64,000 bases of DNA, taken from the NCBI GenBank assembly GCA_002682825.1, contig NOKP01000012.1, positions 1,396,298 through 1,460,297 of the forward strand, given 5' to 3'. Within the stretch, counting starts at the first letter, position 1, and each line of letters starts with the position of its first letter. Made by a program: the position numbers and the translations under genes. This stretch comes from Neonectria sp. B-13. Its lineage: Eukaryota; Ascomycota; Sordariomycetes; Hypocreales; Nectriaceae. The notes under the pieces are model-generated. The model was not told the DNA's origin. It ran no database searches and saw only the letters and a list, made by a program, of their open reading frames with translations. Positions 36,136 through 46,804 of this stretch are shown one piece after another.

Positions 36136-37446
36136 GCTGAAGCAGGCTGCGGAATGCACACGCTGCTGAAAGCAGGGAGAGCAGGCAACAGCTCTTTTGT
36201 ATGAAGATCGGGGAAAAACAGGCAAGGCAAACACAGTGCTGTGGATCCGCGGCCGCGACCCAACAATGCTTGCGTTAGGCAGAGTGGCGGCTTGCTATGA
36301 AGGAGGCACAGTAACCAACTGTGGCGGCGGGTCTTCCACCACTGAAAAAGCTGTTGGCCGTCAAGTGTAAACATTGGTGGGTTTAATAATGTTTCAGGCA
36401 TTGCATGCTGAGTTGGTGACGTGAAGAGAATGGTCCTGAGCGCGTCAAGGCGATGAAGAACACCTTACACGTCGGGCAAGTGACGGAATTTAGGTTGAAG
36501 TAGAACATTCTGCCCCCATTTCGAACTTGAGCAGTAAGAAGAGCCTTTACAGGGGGGTTGTGATTGAGCTTTTGCATCCCATGTGTGGTATAAAGCGAAT
36601 GCCAGAAAAAGAATTTGAGTCCCCGTGCAAATCAATGAGTTTCAGCCAGCGCTCAAAAGATGCCCCGGTGTTTCCACAACCAACCTTCGGCTTCGCAGCG
36701 CAGTCAAAGAAGGACTAAGTTTTTGTCCATTATGTTATCTCATGTTCTGCCTGATTCGATTGGTTCAGTTTGGCCCATGGTGAGCTCCCAAGATGCTGAT
36801 GTATACTGCACGGGATATCGATACAAGGAATCGCCAAAACCACGCTGCCTACCCTAGAGCTAAACTGAGGACAGAAATCTAGTATCCCAGGGCATTAAAA
36901 TTCAGTTCTTACGCCCATCTCAGGTTGTAATTGAGAGGAGAAAAAAGGAATTGATAGGCATGGATTATTCTGAACAAAGACAATACCTGACATAGAGTTG
37001 AACATCAGCGGAGGCGGATTCTTGATTCAAGATATCCCATGAAATTGATGGGGCGAAGCATCTGTGCGAGCGAAGTCCAAGTCAGACCGTTGCCGAAAGT
37101 TGCAATTAGTATCAACCATGCGAGTGGAACGCCAGCGGATCATCATCTCTTTCGTTAGATGGCGCCCTCTACTTGGTCCTCATATCAGCGCCTCCTGAAA
37201 GGAATTAAAGGCGCAGATAATGCGATACCATGTTGCACCCTCATTTGACGGTCTGATAGCACTATCCGCACTATCTGAAGAGGCTCGTCTCGCGTGTGAG
37301 TGGAGTATCAATCTTTCCACCGTTGCACATCACGACGTGCCCAACAAAGGGACGATTGGCCTTATTTCGGTTCAAATTCCGACAATTCCGAGCGGCGGAC
37401 GTTCCGAGAAGTTTGTTGCCATTGATGATATTAATCCCCGTCTGTT
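36136..37446. other. Gene-free stretch
   Basis: No intact gene. The right part (about 37.0-37.45 kb) lies where the missing C-terminal third of the permease should be, but I could not identify permease-like segments in it. Confidence 0.4.
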
Positions 37447-38734
37447 CTATTGGACACAGTTTAGTCCGTCTCGCGCAAAGGACCAGATGACTCTGGACGT
37501 GGCCGAGATGATACTGGAACCCGTTCCGCAAAAGCCCATGATGGGGAGAAACGCTGTGAGGCCGATGGTGACGGCTTGGTTTCCTCCCGAGACTTTGTAG
37601 TACATCTGCGGAAAGGGGGGCTTATGTGCCCAACGGGCCCCGATAAGACGCCCTGGATGTCGATGATGCAGAAGGCGACGGCGATGATGCAGGGAAACGT
37701 GAGTAGGCCGCTGACGGCGATGTTGGCAATCACTGGAGCTTGTCAGAACATAGAGCAGTATTTTGAGGGTGCACTCAGCAGTACTTACTCGTTCTCGGTA
37801 AATCTCGAGCAGCATGGGTCATCTCCTCGGCCATGTGCGTGGAACTATCCCATCCGACGAAGCCAATAGCCGACGTCATCAAGCCGATCGACCAAGCAAC
37901 CTGCATTCAGTTGAGTCAGTGTATGAGCTGAGTAGCCGGAACATACGGTTCACTTACCCCTGGGCTCTCCCATCCGCTGAGATTGGTAAAGTCCGTAAAG
38001 ACATACTTGGCCGAGTTCTTAGGTTCTACCTTTACGAGGAGATAGATGGAGGTGGCAAAGTATCCGAAGATATGGCAAAACATGGCGAGGAACATGAGAT
38101 GATAGAAGCGCTTGATTTCGAAGATGGCGAAGGCTGTATAGAAGGTAGTGAGGCCAATAGCGATCTAGACGGCGTCAGAATCCACGTCAGATTTGGGGAA
38201 CGTTCGAGAATACGTACTACGTACTAGGGACGTATGCCATCTCTGGTACACATAGTCCTCGCTGAACAGAATAGCCCACAACTGGATCTGCATGGCAGTG
38301 GCAAATATGCCCGCCGCCGCACACAGCACCCAGCCGATCATGGTGATCCAGCCGGCAAACCAGGCAAACACCCTGCGATACTTGAGCGGCGACAGCTCCG
38401 AAACATAGTGATACTGGCCACCGGCTGTGGGAATCATACTGGCGTACTCGGTAACACACAGGGCGATGAGCATCGAGCCGGAAGCACTCGCCACGAAGCC
38501 CCAGACGAAGCCGGAACTGCCTCCGCTGGTGAGCGCCTGGGCAGCCGCGGACGAGATGGCCTCCCAGGTGACCGTGGTGCAGAAGGACATGAACATCAGC
38601 GACCAGATGTTGAAGTTGCGCTGGAGCTTAGACGGCTCGATGCCGAGGTGGTCCAGCTGGGTGCCGTCGTCGGTGATGATATGCTTGAGAGCGGTGCCAT
38701 CGTCGTCGACGCAAGGCAAGTATCTGTTCTGCAA
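37447..38734 (-). pseudogene. Broken choline/amino-acid permease (APC family)
   Basis: From the ATG at 38734 the N-terminal two thirds of an APC permease of the HNM1/GABA-permease group is readable. It has FNIWSLMFMSFCTTVTWEAI, TEYASMIPTAGGQYHYVSEL, FAWFAGWITMIGWV and GFVGWDSSTHMAEEM. Exons are separated by good introns (GTACGT...CTAG near 38.2 kb, GTAAGT...GCAG near 37.9 kb, GTAAGT...CCAG near 37.77 kb). At about 37617 the frame changes at a run of six C (between GPVGHISP and PQMYYKVSGG). The new frame continues through GTGSSIISATSRVIWSFARD to a stop at 37447. About 150-200 residues normally following are missing. A homopolymer sequencing error could explain the frameshift but not the lost C-terminus. 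Confidence 0.78.
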
Positions 38735-38878
38735 ATACCACGGTCAGGCCAAGTCAAATTGCCTCTCGCAAACTTGTCGGGTGGGAGCCAAGACTGACCG
38801 ACTGTGCCAGACTGGAGTTATGCCTTAAAAGGAAACCTCGTAAAGGCGCCGCGTTTTGACACGGTGCCAGAGAGCTAG

Positions 38879-39764
38879 TTCGACAAGAACAATTATTCTC
38901 TGTACAAGCTGCACATGCATATTGACCAGCTGGGGTTCGTCCAGGTCAATCTCGATGCCTCTGAATGCCAAGCATCACCTGGGAACAGCAATTCAAGGAC
39001 ATTGACACCAAAAGAGGATCACTGAAGTATACGACTTGGATGACTACAAGATTGACCGTACCTGGTCTCTCGATGACTGCAACTTCAACTGGAAGACGCT
39101 GGTGGAAAACTATAATGAAGTGAGTTTGATACGGTCGTTGATATCAGAAAACGTGCTCGCAGCCAACGTCTGCAGTGTTACCACTGCTCCACGGCCCATC
39201 CTAGAATTACCCCTTACATCCAAAGGACACCAAATTTGATGTTGAGCCCGTGCTATTTACATTCGTCACCTTGGCGAAGACATGGAGACAGGAAGCATTA
39301 TCGCCAGCCCAACATACATATTCCCCAACTCGTCCATCACCGTATCCAGGCACTTCTTCTACATAATGTTCATCATCCCAACGTCTGCATGCACATCCCG
39401 CATGTGCTACGAAGTCTACCGAAACAAGAACTCGTCGGCAGAGGAGGTCAAGGCCGAAGCCGACTTCCTCAAGTAGGTCGAGAGCGAGGATAAGTATTTC
39501 AGCAACAATGCACAGAAGGGGTTCAACAGTGACACGTACACCACAGGGCCACTAAATCTGTACTTGGAGAAGGCCATCAAGTACTTTGAGGAGGTCCTCC
39601 GGTAGGTACTGACCAAGCATATTGAAGAGGAGAAGCGGCTGGGCAGGGAGATCTGGCCGGCAAGGAGGTCGGTTGCTAACGCCGAGTTAAATGAGGATGA
39701 GGAATTTTGCCGTGGCGTGTATGATTCCGCCGCGACCACTGCTGGGAAAGATGGGTTAGCATAG
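38879..39764 (+). pseudogene. Broken choline monooxygenase (Rieske-type oxygenase), catalytic part only
   Basis: Pieces in several frames follow the order of a fungal choline monooxygenase: LHMHIDQLGFVQVNLDASE, ITWEQQFKDIDTK, DDYKIDRTWSLDD and NFNWKTLVENYNE. An intact-looking intron (39120-39175, GTGAGT...CTGCAG) follows, then CYHCSTAHPRITP with the mononuclear-iron histidines. After that come SPTYIFPNSSITVSRHFF, CYEVYRNKNSSAEEVKAEAD and EEKRLGREIWPARRS, near the C-terminus. In-frame stops occur near 39474 and 39604, with frameshifts near 38.97 and 39.27 kb. The Rieske [2Fe-2S] domain that should lie upstream is absent. The enzyme would have oxidised choline toward glycine betaine. It sits head-to-head with the broken permease. 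Confidence 0.8.
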
Positions 39765-39835
39765 TAAACCTTTTTATTTACCTTAGTTGTATACACTCTC
39801 TGCCAGCTGAGGCGTCAATGTGGCCGGCATTTCAG

Positions 39836-39868
39836 GGGAAAAAAAGGAAAAAGAAAAAGAAGGAAAAA
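39836..39868 (+). repeat. Purine-rich low-complexity tract
   Basis: A G/A-only run of short AAAAAG-like units just downstream of the choline monooxygenase relic. No coding role. Confidence 0.6.
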
Positions 39869-39955
39869 CGACAACGGCACAAAACTGTACATGATTGAAA
39901 TATAATCGAAGCATAATCATATTCCTCTGTATGGCAAGACTATCTGATGGACCTT

Positions 39956-40870
39956 TTATGCTTTCCCAGAGTCATCTCCATTCTTCACTGTCGAGATCCA
40001 CTCGCCAACAGTCATCAATCGTTCAGTGATCAGTGGCCAAATCAAATTCACTGCAGCATCCTTTGTAGCAGTACTGAACCCAGCGGTTCCGTCCGTCCTA
40101 CGAGCAGCGTTAATTTTATGACAAACAGAGGACAAGGCTTTACATAGCAGTTGATACTTACAGTAAGGTAACGTGATAGCCACTAATTCCGGGGTTGTAT
40201 TTGGTCAGCCTTTTCTCTGCCCTGGAGTCACTAAAACTGGGAAAGAATCCATCACGTACAGCTCTCTGGCGTATCTGGCAGTGGACTCGAGACAGGTGTT
40301 CGCAACCAAGCCGGTCATGACCAGGTGCGTGATTTCACGTTGGTGGAGTTGATAGTCGAGGTCGGTATTGGCGAACGAACTGTAGCCATTCCATGTCAGC
40401 GGTAGCTCACAAAACAAGTTGCAAGCCCAGGTACGGGAACCGCATATATGTTTGGTCTCATCCCTCGTCGTTCTTCAGTCTAGATATTAGAGGAAAGCTT
40501 ACCTGCTGTTCCAATGCTTGCTGACAATCACGTCCCCATTGTTCAAAACATCTGGTTCGAGCCCTTCGAAGATTTCGGCCCCCCAAGCGCCTTCCTCAAA
40601 CACCTTGCCGTTTCCGATAGCCGTTGTAGAAGAGTTCATATGCTCCCAGCCCATGTAATTGCCCTCTTTCCAAGTTTGGTGCAGCCCATAGAAGATGGGA
40701 ATGTGGAACTCGCGGGCCGCAGTCACGAGCTCTTTGAGGTGAGACACCGTGTCTGTGGCAATAAGAGATTCCCTGACAACGGGGTAAAGCTTCCCCTCTG
40801 GATGAAGGAAGTCGTTGTAGGGGTCGATAAGAACGACGGCCGTCTTGGGAACCAACGGAGAAGTAGACAT
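39956..40870 (-). CDS. Isochorismatase-family cysteine hydrolase
   Basis: Four exons: 40870-40503, 40379-40260, 40182-40162 and 40097-39956. They give 216 residues with exact phase, including a 21-base exon. The catalytic triad of the family is visible: D16 in VVLIDPYNDF, K118 in IVSKHWNS and C152 in VANTCLESTARYA. The core after the cysteine, GYHVTLLTDGTAGFS, is the usual block. Family members hydrolyse isochorismate, nicotinamide, N-carbamoyl compounds or other amides; this short cytosolic form without extra domains could be any of them. The start at 40870 (MSTSPLVPKTAV) fits the family; an earlier in-frame start would add 17 residues. Confidence 0.9.
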
Positions 40871-42010
40871 GGCTTTGGGTAGTGTTTGGTGAGTGGGCAG
40901 ATGCAGATGGAAAGCTTGCAAGAATTCAGAGAGATAACTGCACGAGCTTACTTATATACTTCAGGCTTGGGCAGGTAGGCTTCAGCACACAGGAAAAAGG
41001 GGACGTAAGCTCGGCCATGTATATAATTTCTCCGAGGTCCCAGAACCCAATGGAGCCACTTATGAGAGACGTGCTGATTGGGGCTGCAGGGCACAAGCCA
41101 GCCACGCAATCATTTATCATCGCGTGGCGGATCATATGGGGCTCTGGCAGTTCTTCGACTGTGGACGAGTGTGGGTGTTGAGTAATCACTGAGGTACAGC
41201 AACATGCCTCAAGCAAGTATTGGCACAACCCAGCATACCCCCTGCCATTGCAGGAGCTCTTCGGCACTGGTTGCCATCATCACAAGCCAACGCCATATGA
41301 CCAAGCCAGTACCACCTAAACTCACACCGTACGAATCATCATGCACAACTAGCGCCTTCTGCAGACCTGTCTCGGCGAGACGGACGAGAGCGTAACCCCG
41401 CATTGAGCTCTTTGTAACACGGCCAGTTCCGGCTCAGCACACTGGACACGTTCGTTGGCTGTTCGTCCGATGGATTCTGCCACTTGCTTGTGTTTCTGAG
41501 CGTCTCTTGGCAATCTTTGGCTTTGGTGTATGTAGACTAATCTCTTTGACTCGCAGTCTCAATCGGCTCATAATAGCTGCAACAGTATCATTTCTACCGT
41601 ATGATATCCCAAGTCAAAAGCCCCTCAACAGGCTGATGGTACCTCTAGTTTATCGCCGTCACTGCTACGTCGGCGACTTGGGTGGGGACAGACATCAGGC
41701 CAGCATTGATGACAAATTTAGCTTTGACATTCAGCTTCCCGCGTTAGGCAAGGCCTCGGACATAAGGGTGGAGAGGAATGACAAATTTACTTGCACGCTC
41801 ATAGTTCAGGGGTTTCATTGGCAGTTAAACGAGGCCTCTCTACGGCTTGGCTGACAAATCTGTCTCTGGTCGGTGAAGGACGTCATGTCGGTTGGAAGCC
41901 GGGTACTGATACTAGAGCTCCATAAAAGACGAGCGAATGCGCATGAGCAAGCCGCTCTCATCCACCACGCGGGGTAGATTGCCAAGAGTAGGAACTCTAA
42001 ACTACTCAAC
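40871..42010. other. Intergenic region between hydrolase and tautomerase genes
   Basis: About 1.1 kb of divergent upstream sequence. Open frames here are short and show no domain. Confidence 0.4.
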
Positions 42011-42577
42011 ATGCCTTTCTACGATGTGTCCCATTCCTACCCCCTCAACGATGCTGAGCGCCAAGGAATAGCCGAACGGATTACGGCGTTGCACTGTACC
42101 ATGTTCAACGCACCTGCTCTCTTCGTCAACATCAGGTTTTCCCCCATCAAAGATGAAGAGTATTGGTATGGCGGGAAGCGCAAGAAGAACACCAACCGAA
42201 TCTTTGCCCATGTGCGAAGTGGCTCGAACCGTAGTGATGAGGCATTCGCACAGTTGGCCAAGGAGATTGAGACGATTTGGGATGAAGTCGTAGGCAGGAA
42301 GCCACTCGACATTGGGCCGAATAACCCCAAGATCTTGCAGGCGGTGTTTGTTATCCCGGGTATTACGGCAAGAGAAGAGGGGCTTGCGATCCCACCAGTA
42401 AGTGGAAGCCCGACTCGTCATTGACATGGTGCTTACGGGGTCTACTTACAGGCCGGAACAGAGGGCGCTTGGCTGAGGGAAAATCTGGCCTTGTTCCGAG
42501 AGCGAGCTGAACGCGGCGATGAAGACTTTCAAGACTTGCTTGCGGAGCTGAAAGACAGACCCGAGTTGTTGGGTTGA
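42011..42577 (+). CDS. Tautomerase-superfamily protein (cis-CaaD-like)
   Basis: Two exons, 42011-42397 and 42452-42577 (GTAAGT...TACAG), give 170 residues. The protein begins MPFYDVSHSYPLNDAERQ, so proline 2 becomes the N-terminal catalytic Pro-1 of the tautomerase superfamily. The overall length and the internal FVNIRFSPI and AHVRSGSNRSDEAFAQLA blocks match the group that includes cis-3-chloroacrylic acid dehalogenase and its fungal homologues. The native substrate of fungal members is mostly unknown; keto-enol tautomerisation or hydration of small unsaturated acids is likely. The preceding 600 bases contain no gene. Confidence 0.87.
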
Positions 42578-43253
42578 GTAAGGAAGGATGGAGAGAACAT
42601 GTCGCTGGGAATCATTATCATCCCTCTTTCGTGAAGTATTCAACTATACCTACATAATTAGTAGTAGTAATCATCACTTGTTCACTCCATTTACGCCAGG
42701 GTACATTGCCATCCTTATCCCAACACTACAGGACTCAACATTCTAGACAGGACAAGTTGACTCAAGGGTGAGCTGCAGCTCCCGGTAGCACCGGATGCTT
42801 AATTTGTCATCCTCCTGTCCGACGTCTTGTTCTCACCGGTCTTTCCCTGGTCCACATACCCACTTATTTCGCCGGCATCACCCATGCAACATGGCTCACT
42901 GTGAGGGCTAAGATTGGTCATGCAGGAGAACAATGTGCTGGTGGCAGTAAATAGTAAATTTGTCATCACTACATTTGACCACTTTCATCGCCGACATCGG
43001 ACCCTTAAGATCAACGGGCGAATGCAAGAGGATGGAGCTTGGCTTACTGAACACTTACGACTGGGCGAGACATACCATGGAGAAGACCAAGGACCTTGAT
43101 TTCATCGCGTGAAATTTCACTGCTTTCCGTTCGCCGCAGAATGTTTTTGATTATGACTTTGAGGACTATGGTAGATAGGCACATACAACAGCTTACACAC
43201 CCAACCCAACTCAGGAGCCTTTCAAATCTCAAGAACCATAAATAACACTCTGT
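42578..43253. other. Intergenic region
   Basis: Downstream of both the tautomerase gene and the convergent PHD-finger gene. Only small open frames are present, and nothing is recognised. Confidence 0.4.
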
Positions 43254-44431
43254 TTATTCGCCAATCAAGACCGACAACTTCCTCCTTAAGTCCTGTAGTG
43301 TCTTGCTGACGCTGGTCAATTCCGTCCGAGAGTGGTTTAGCTCCATCTCCAGACTCTGCTTCTCTGCCCTTAGAGTCTCCGCCTCGTTCACAGCCGCCTG
43401 CCTCCCGGAAGCTTCGGCTCTCAGTCGCGTGATTTCACCATCTGAGACTCGCGCTTTCTCGGCGACCTTCCGCGCCAGTTCAAGCTCTTTCTGTCGGAGG
43501 TTGAGTTCCTGTCGTTGTTGAGACAGTTGAGATTCAAGATCCGACACCTTTTGCCGGAGCATGGAGGTGGTCTCCAACTCGGAATACAATATCCGTATTG
43601 CAGAATCCACATTCGTTGGTAGGGTGGTGAAGCGGGATTTACGTGTTCGCACCGATGCGGGTTGATGTGCTGAGTCTGATGTGTCTGCTACCGGGGCTGG
43701 AGGGGTGGGATCTGGGCGGTTTGTTGTCGAAGGTGCAGGCAGCTGTTGTTGGTCTTGAGATGTTGGCGTGTTCCTGTCCCGTTCGGTCGGTATGACTCTC
43801 CCTTGCCTGTCATCCGGCGGTGGACAAAGTCCATCCTCAGAGTCTAGGTTTTCGATTTGTCGTGGTGCTGGTCTGAGCACAGGAGATGTCGGAGGCGTGA
43901 TAATAGGCGGTTCGACATGCCAGTTTCTGCCCACGCATATATCACAGAACCAGTGTAGATTGCCCCCTTGCTTCGAGTATGTCCCTTGTCCGGGCATACA
44001 CTCCTGATGGTAAGAAAGTTGGCAGGTGAGACACGGCACCAGGTCATTGAGGTGTTTGCACTTGAAGCAGAAAGTGTCGTGGTGTGCACCGGCTTCTAAA
44101 TTATGCTCCTGTCAATATTGTTTCTTCATTTCCAGATTGTGACTGACTGTTGCTCACTTTTCCAAACTTTGTGTCTTATCAATGACGAGGAGATAGGCTC
44201 GTCCGGGGAATATGGTGGTACAATGGGTGGCACGTCTTGTAGATTTACAACGATTGTTCCGCTTTCTGATGCTCTGCTATCCTGGTGCCTCTCTGAAGCA
44301 GCAACAGTACCAGAACCCCTCGGCTGACCTTGGCCAGCTTGCCCACTGCGCGTGGCGGGCGCTTCTAGACGAAAATACTTTGGCTGTGGCTCACCGTCAT
44401 CGCGGCGGCTCCGGCCCCTGGGGGGATACAT
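43254..44431 (-). CDS. PHD-finger protein with C-terminal coiled coil
   Basis: Two exons, 44431-44158 and 44095-43254 (GTGAGC...TTTAG intron), give 371 residues from the ATG at 44431 (MYPPRGRSRRDD). The frame is also open to 44623. The zinc finger at about residues 99-143 has the C4HC3 order: CFKCKHLNDLVPCLTC, then YHQEC, then WFCDIC. A proline/serine-rich disordered linker follows. The last 110 residues form a long coiled coil (SELETTSMLRQKVSDLESQL and heptads to the end). PHD fingers usually read histone H3 tails, and the coiled coil suggests dimerisation. The tryptophan before the last cysteine pair is kept. Genes of this layout occur in repeat-rich, variable fungal regions, but no mobile-element features are present here. 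Confidence 0.75.
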
Positions 44432-44623
44432 ACCGCTTTGGGAATGGCCTGTGGGAAATCCTGACGGCTGGGGCTGAAGGCTGCCGATCACAAGATGAAC
44501 CGTCGAACCAAGACGATTGCGGTTGCTCTTGATGCAGAAGAAAATGGTGAGAAAATGTACGGTGTTGTGAGCGTGGTGTTTACGTTTGACGTATCCACAT
44601 ACTCGGAGCGATTTGTCATGCAC

Positions 44624-45280
44624 CCATTTGTCATGGCCGAGTCACATGACACCTGACCACATTCAAGTGCCAGCAGTCGCAAACAGCTTTCAATGAGTAT
44701 GGATAGTTTAGTTCGTTGGAGGCCAGAATAATTGAAACTTGAAAGGAAGGATCCTTCTTTTCTTTTTGTTTCTTTACTTGAGCTCAATATCAAATCAGTT
44801 GGTTGATTTCCTCGTTCTGAGTTGGTGCCTCACGGTTCTCGGTAGTATCGTTTCATTGACCTTAGGAACATGGGATCAAACGAGCATAATATATCTGTCG
44901 CGATATAAGAGTGGTTGTTGGTTCCGCAAGGGACGTTCGTCTTTCTGTGGCAATTTCGAAATCCAGATTCATCCAAGCAATGAAACACTGCACCTGTTTT
45001 GACCTAGAGATTGGCGTTGATGCCCTACCACCAGCAGTTCACCAATGGCAGATTTTCTAATGCCAAATGACATATTTGCAGCGTCTGCAAATGAATAATT
45101 AAAGGTATTCGCGTAACCTACTCTCTAATTAAGCCTAGTACCGTTGGCCGGTGTTGTCTTTACAAGTTCACACCCTACGGTTTCTTATTTGTTGTCCATT
45201 GTACAGCACCTTGGAGGCAAGTCTCCACACCTTCTCACTTGGACGCCAAGGATATAGAAGAAACCTATCCCCTTTCTATC
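44624..45280. other. Gene-free stretch
   Basis: AT-rich intergenic sequence between the PHD-finger gene and the aldolase relic. Confidence 0.4.
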
Positions 45281-46341
45281 ATGGTTCTACGAGAGAAAAT
45301 GTCACTCTGCGATGCTGATGAACAGCTTTTCAGTCTTCCCGTATCCTCTTTCAGCATCTTTTAATCCGCGTTGTTACTGATAGATTAAGATATGCCTGTG
45401 AGCGAGAGATGAGCTGCTATTATTTATGCCATGTCAAAAGGCTTCGAGGCTAATTACACCGGTTACGGTACACCGTAGCAATTATCGTGTGGTACAGAGC
45501 TTCCACCAGCCAACATGACCATTTTATCGAAGGGCGTTGACTACGAAGCCAATGACCATGCCATTCCACCAGTTTCTCTCAGCGACAAGAAATATGCGTG
45601 GAGATTTCATCGACAGGGCACAAAATTATCTTCTTATCTCCATTGCACGGCAAGTTGACGCCTGAAGGGATTGAAGATGCTCCGGGCTAGAAGCGTTCGC
45701 TCCCCAAATGGAAAAACCTCGACTTGTCTATCTTTCCAACCCAACAGAGATTAACACCATCCACACGAAGGCCGAACTGAGTACAATCTCTGAGCTATGG
45801 AGACAACGGGGGCTTATTTTGTTCCTTGATGGAGCGCGTCTTGGGGCAGCGTTATCCGCACGAAGAACGACCTGACACTGCCGTATTTGGCCCGGTTGAC
45901 AGATATCTTTTAGATCAGCGGGGGGGGAATTTGATTGCTTCTGGGCGAAGCAATTGTTATCAACACACCCTCCATTTCCGAGGGCTCTGTGTTCGATGTG
46001 AAGCAGCGCGGAGGGTTACTCGCCAAGGTTCGCGTCATGGAATCCAAATATTGTAGCTATTCAGCTCCAACATCTTCTTCCACCTTGCGCGACACGACAA
46101 TGCCATGGCATAGCAGCTGTTATCTGGCGTTTTGGGGGCAGAATACAAACTAGAGGCGAGAACAGAGACGAAACAGGCGTTTGTCATCTTACCGAATGCA
46201 CTCATCTCTAAGCTCCAGGGCAACTTCAATTTCTACATCTGGGAGAAAGCTGGCGACGATCGAGCAGTAACTCGACTCGTTATTTCGTGGGCGACCAATG
46301 AAAGTCAAGTGGTCGCTTTTATTACGCAATCACAGGGCTGA
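45281..46341 (+). pseudogene. Decayed L-threonine aldolase-like gene (PLP, beta-eliminating lyase family)
   Basis: Order and content match a low-specificity threonine aldolase but the frame breaks repeatedly. Readable pieces are GHKIIFLSPLHGKLTPEGIE (about 45620-45680), RLVYLSNPTEINTIHTKAEL, GLILFLDGARLGAALSA (the segment before the PLP lysine), LLGEAIVINTPSISEG, AFVILPNALISKLQGNF and FYIWEKAGDDRAVTRLVISW, ending at the stop at 46341. Stops or frameshifts lie near 45690, 45780, 45870, 45930 and 46050. The 5' third (45.28-45.55 kb) is weaker, with an ATG at 45281. The intact enzyme would cleave threonine or allo-threonine to glycine and acetaldehyde. Confidence 0.8.
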
Positions 46342-46571
46342 ACTTGGTTTGCCAAACTACTGGAGCAACTGACAGTCAGATAGTACCTACAAAAACCGCA
46401 CAACCTTTACTCTCGTCGTTGTAGTTCTTCCTCTGGACCCCAGTGCGCCCTATACGTAATAAATACTCGTATGACATTAGTGAAAAGCAGCGTGACAGAA
46501 AATCCTAGAGAAGGAGTGGTCTTAATTGCAAGGATTAATAGACAGCTTGCAAAGGGCGCGTCTGTCAAGAG

Positions 46572-46693
46572 GCCGCCATTGGTCCGAATCGCCGACGACG
46601 GTCGGCAACGCTGACTTTTCCCGCGTCAACTTGTTTCCCGAGTCAACTCTTTCCCGAGTCAGCTTGCCGCCATTTGCTCACGTCGCCGACGAC
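46572..46693 (+). repeat. Direct repeats in the promoter of the first arrestin-like gene
   Basis: A 28-base unit occurs twice (46572-46599 and 46666-46693; starts GCCGCCATT, ends TCGCCGACGAC). Between the copies lie three near-identical 14-base units TTTCCCG(C/A)GTCA(A/G)C at 46617, 46634 and 46650. The second and third units contain GAGTCA, the reverse complement of the AP-1/Gcn4-type core TGACTC. TATAAGA at 46731-46737 follows. Confidence 0.65.
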
Positions 46694-46804
46694 TGTTGAC
46701 TCCCTCTCAGCCCCTCGTTTGTTGGACACATATAAGATCTGAATTTAGAATGCCATTTTTTGTATCATATCACTGCTACTTCCCCCGATGCCTGGGCGAA
46801 CAAA

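Noticed and set aside
37220..37600. Plus-strand open frame of 126 codons
   Set aside because: Partly antisense to the permease relic; no family features, and the opposite strand gives permease text for its right half.
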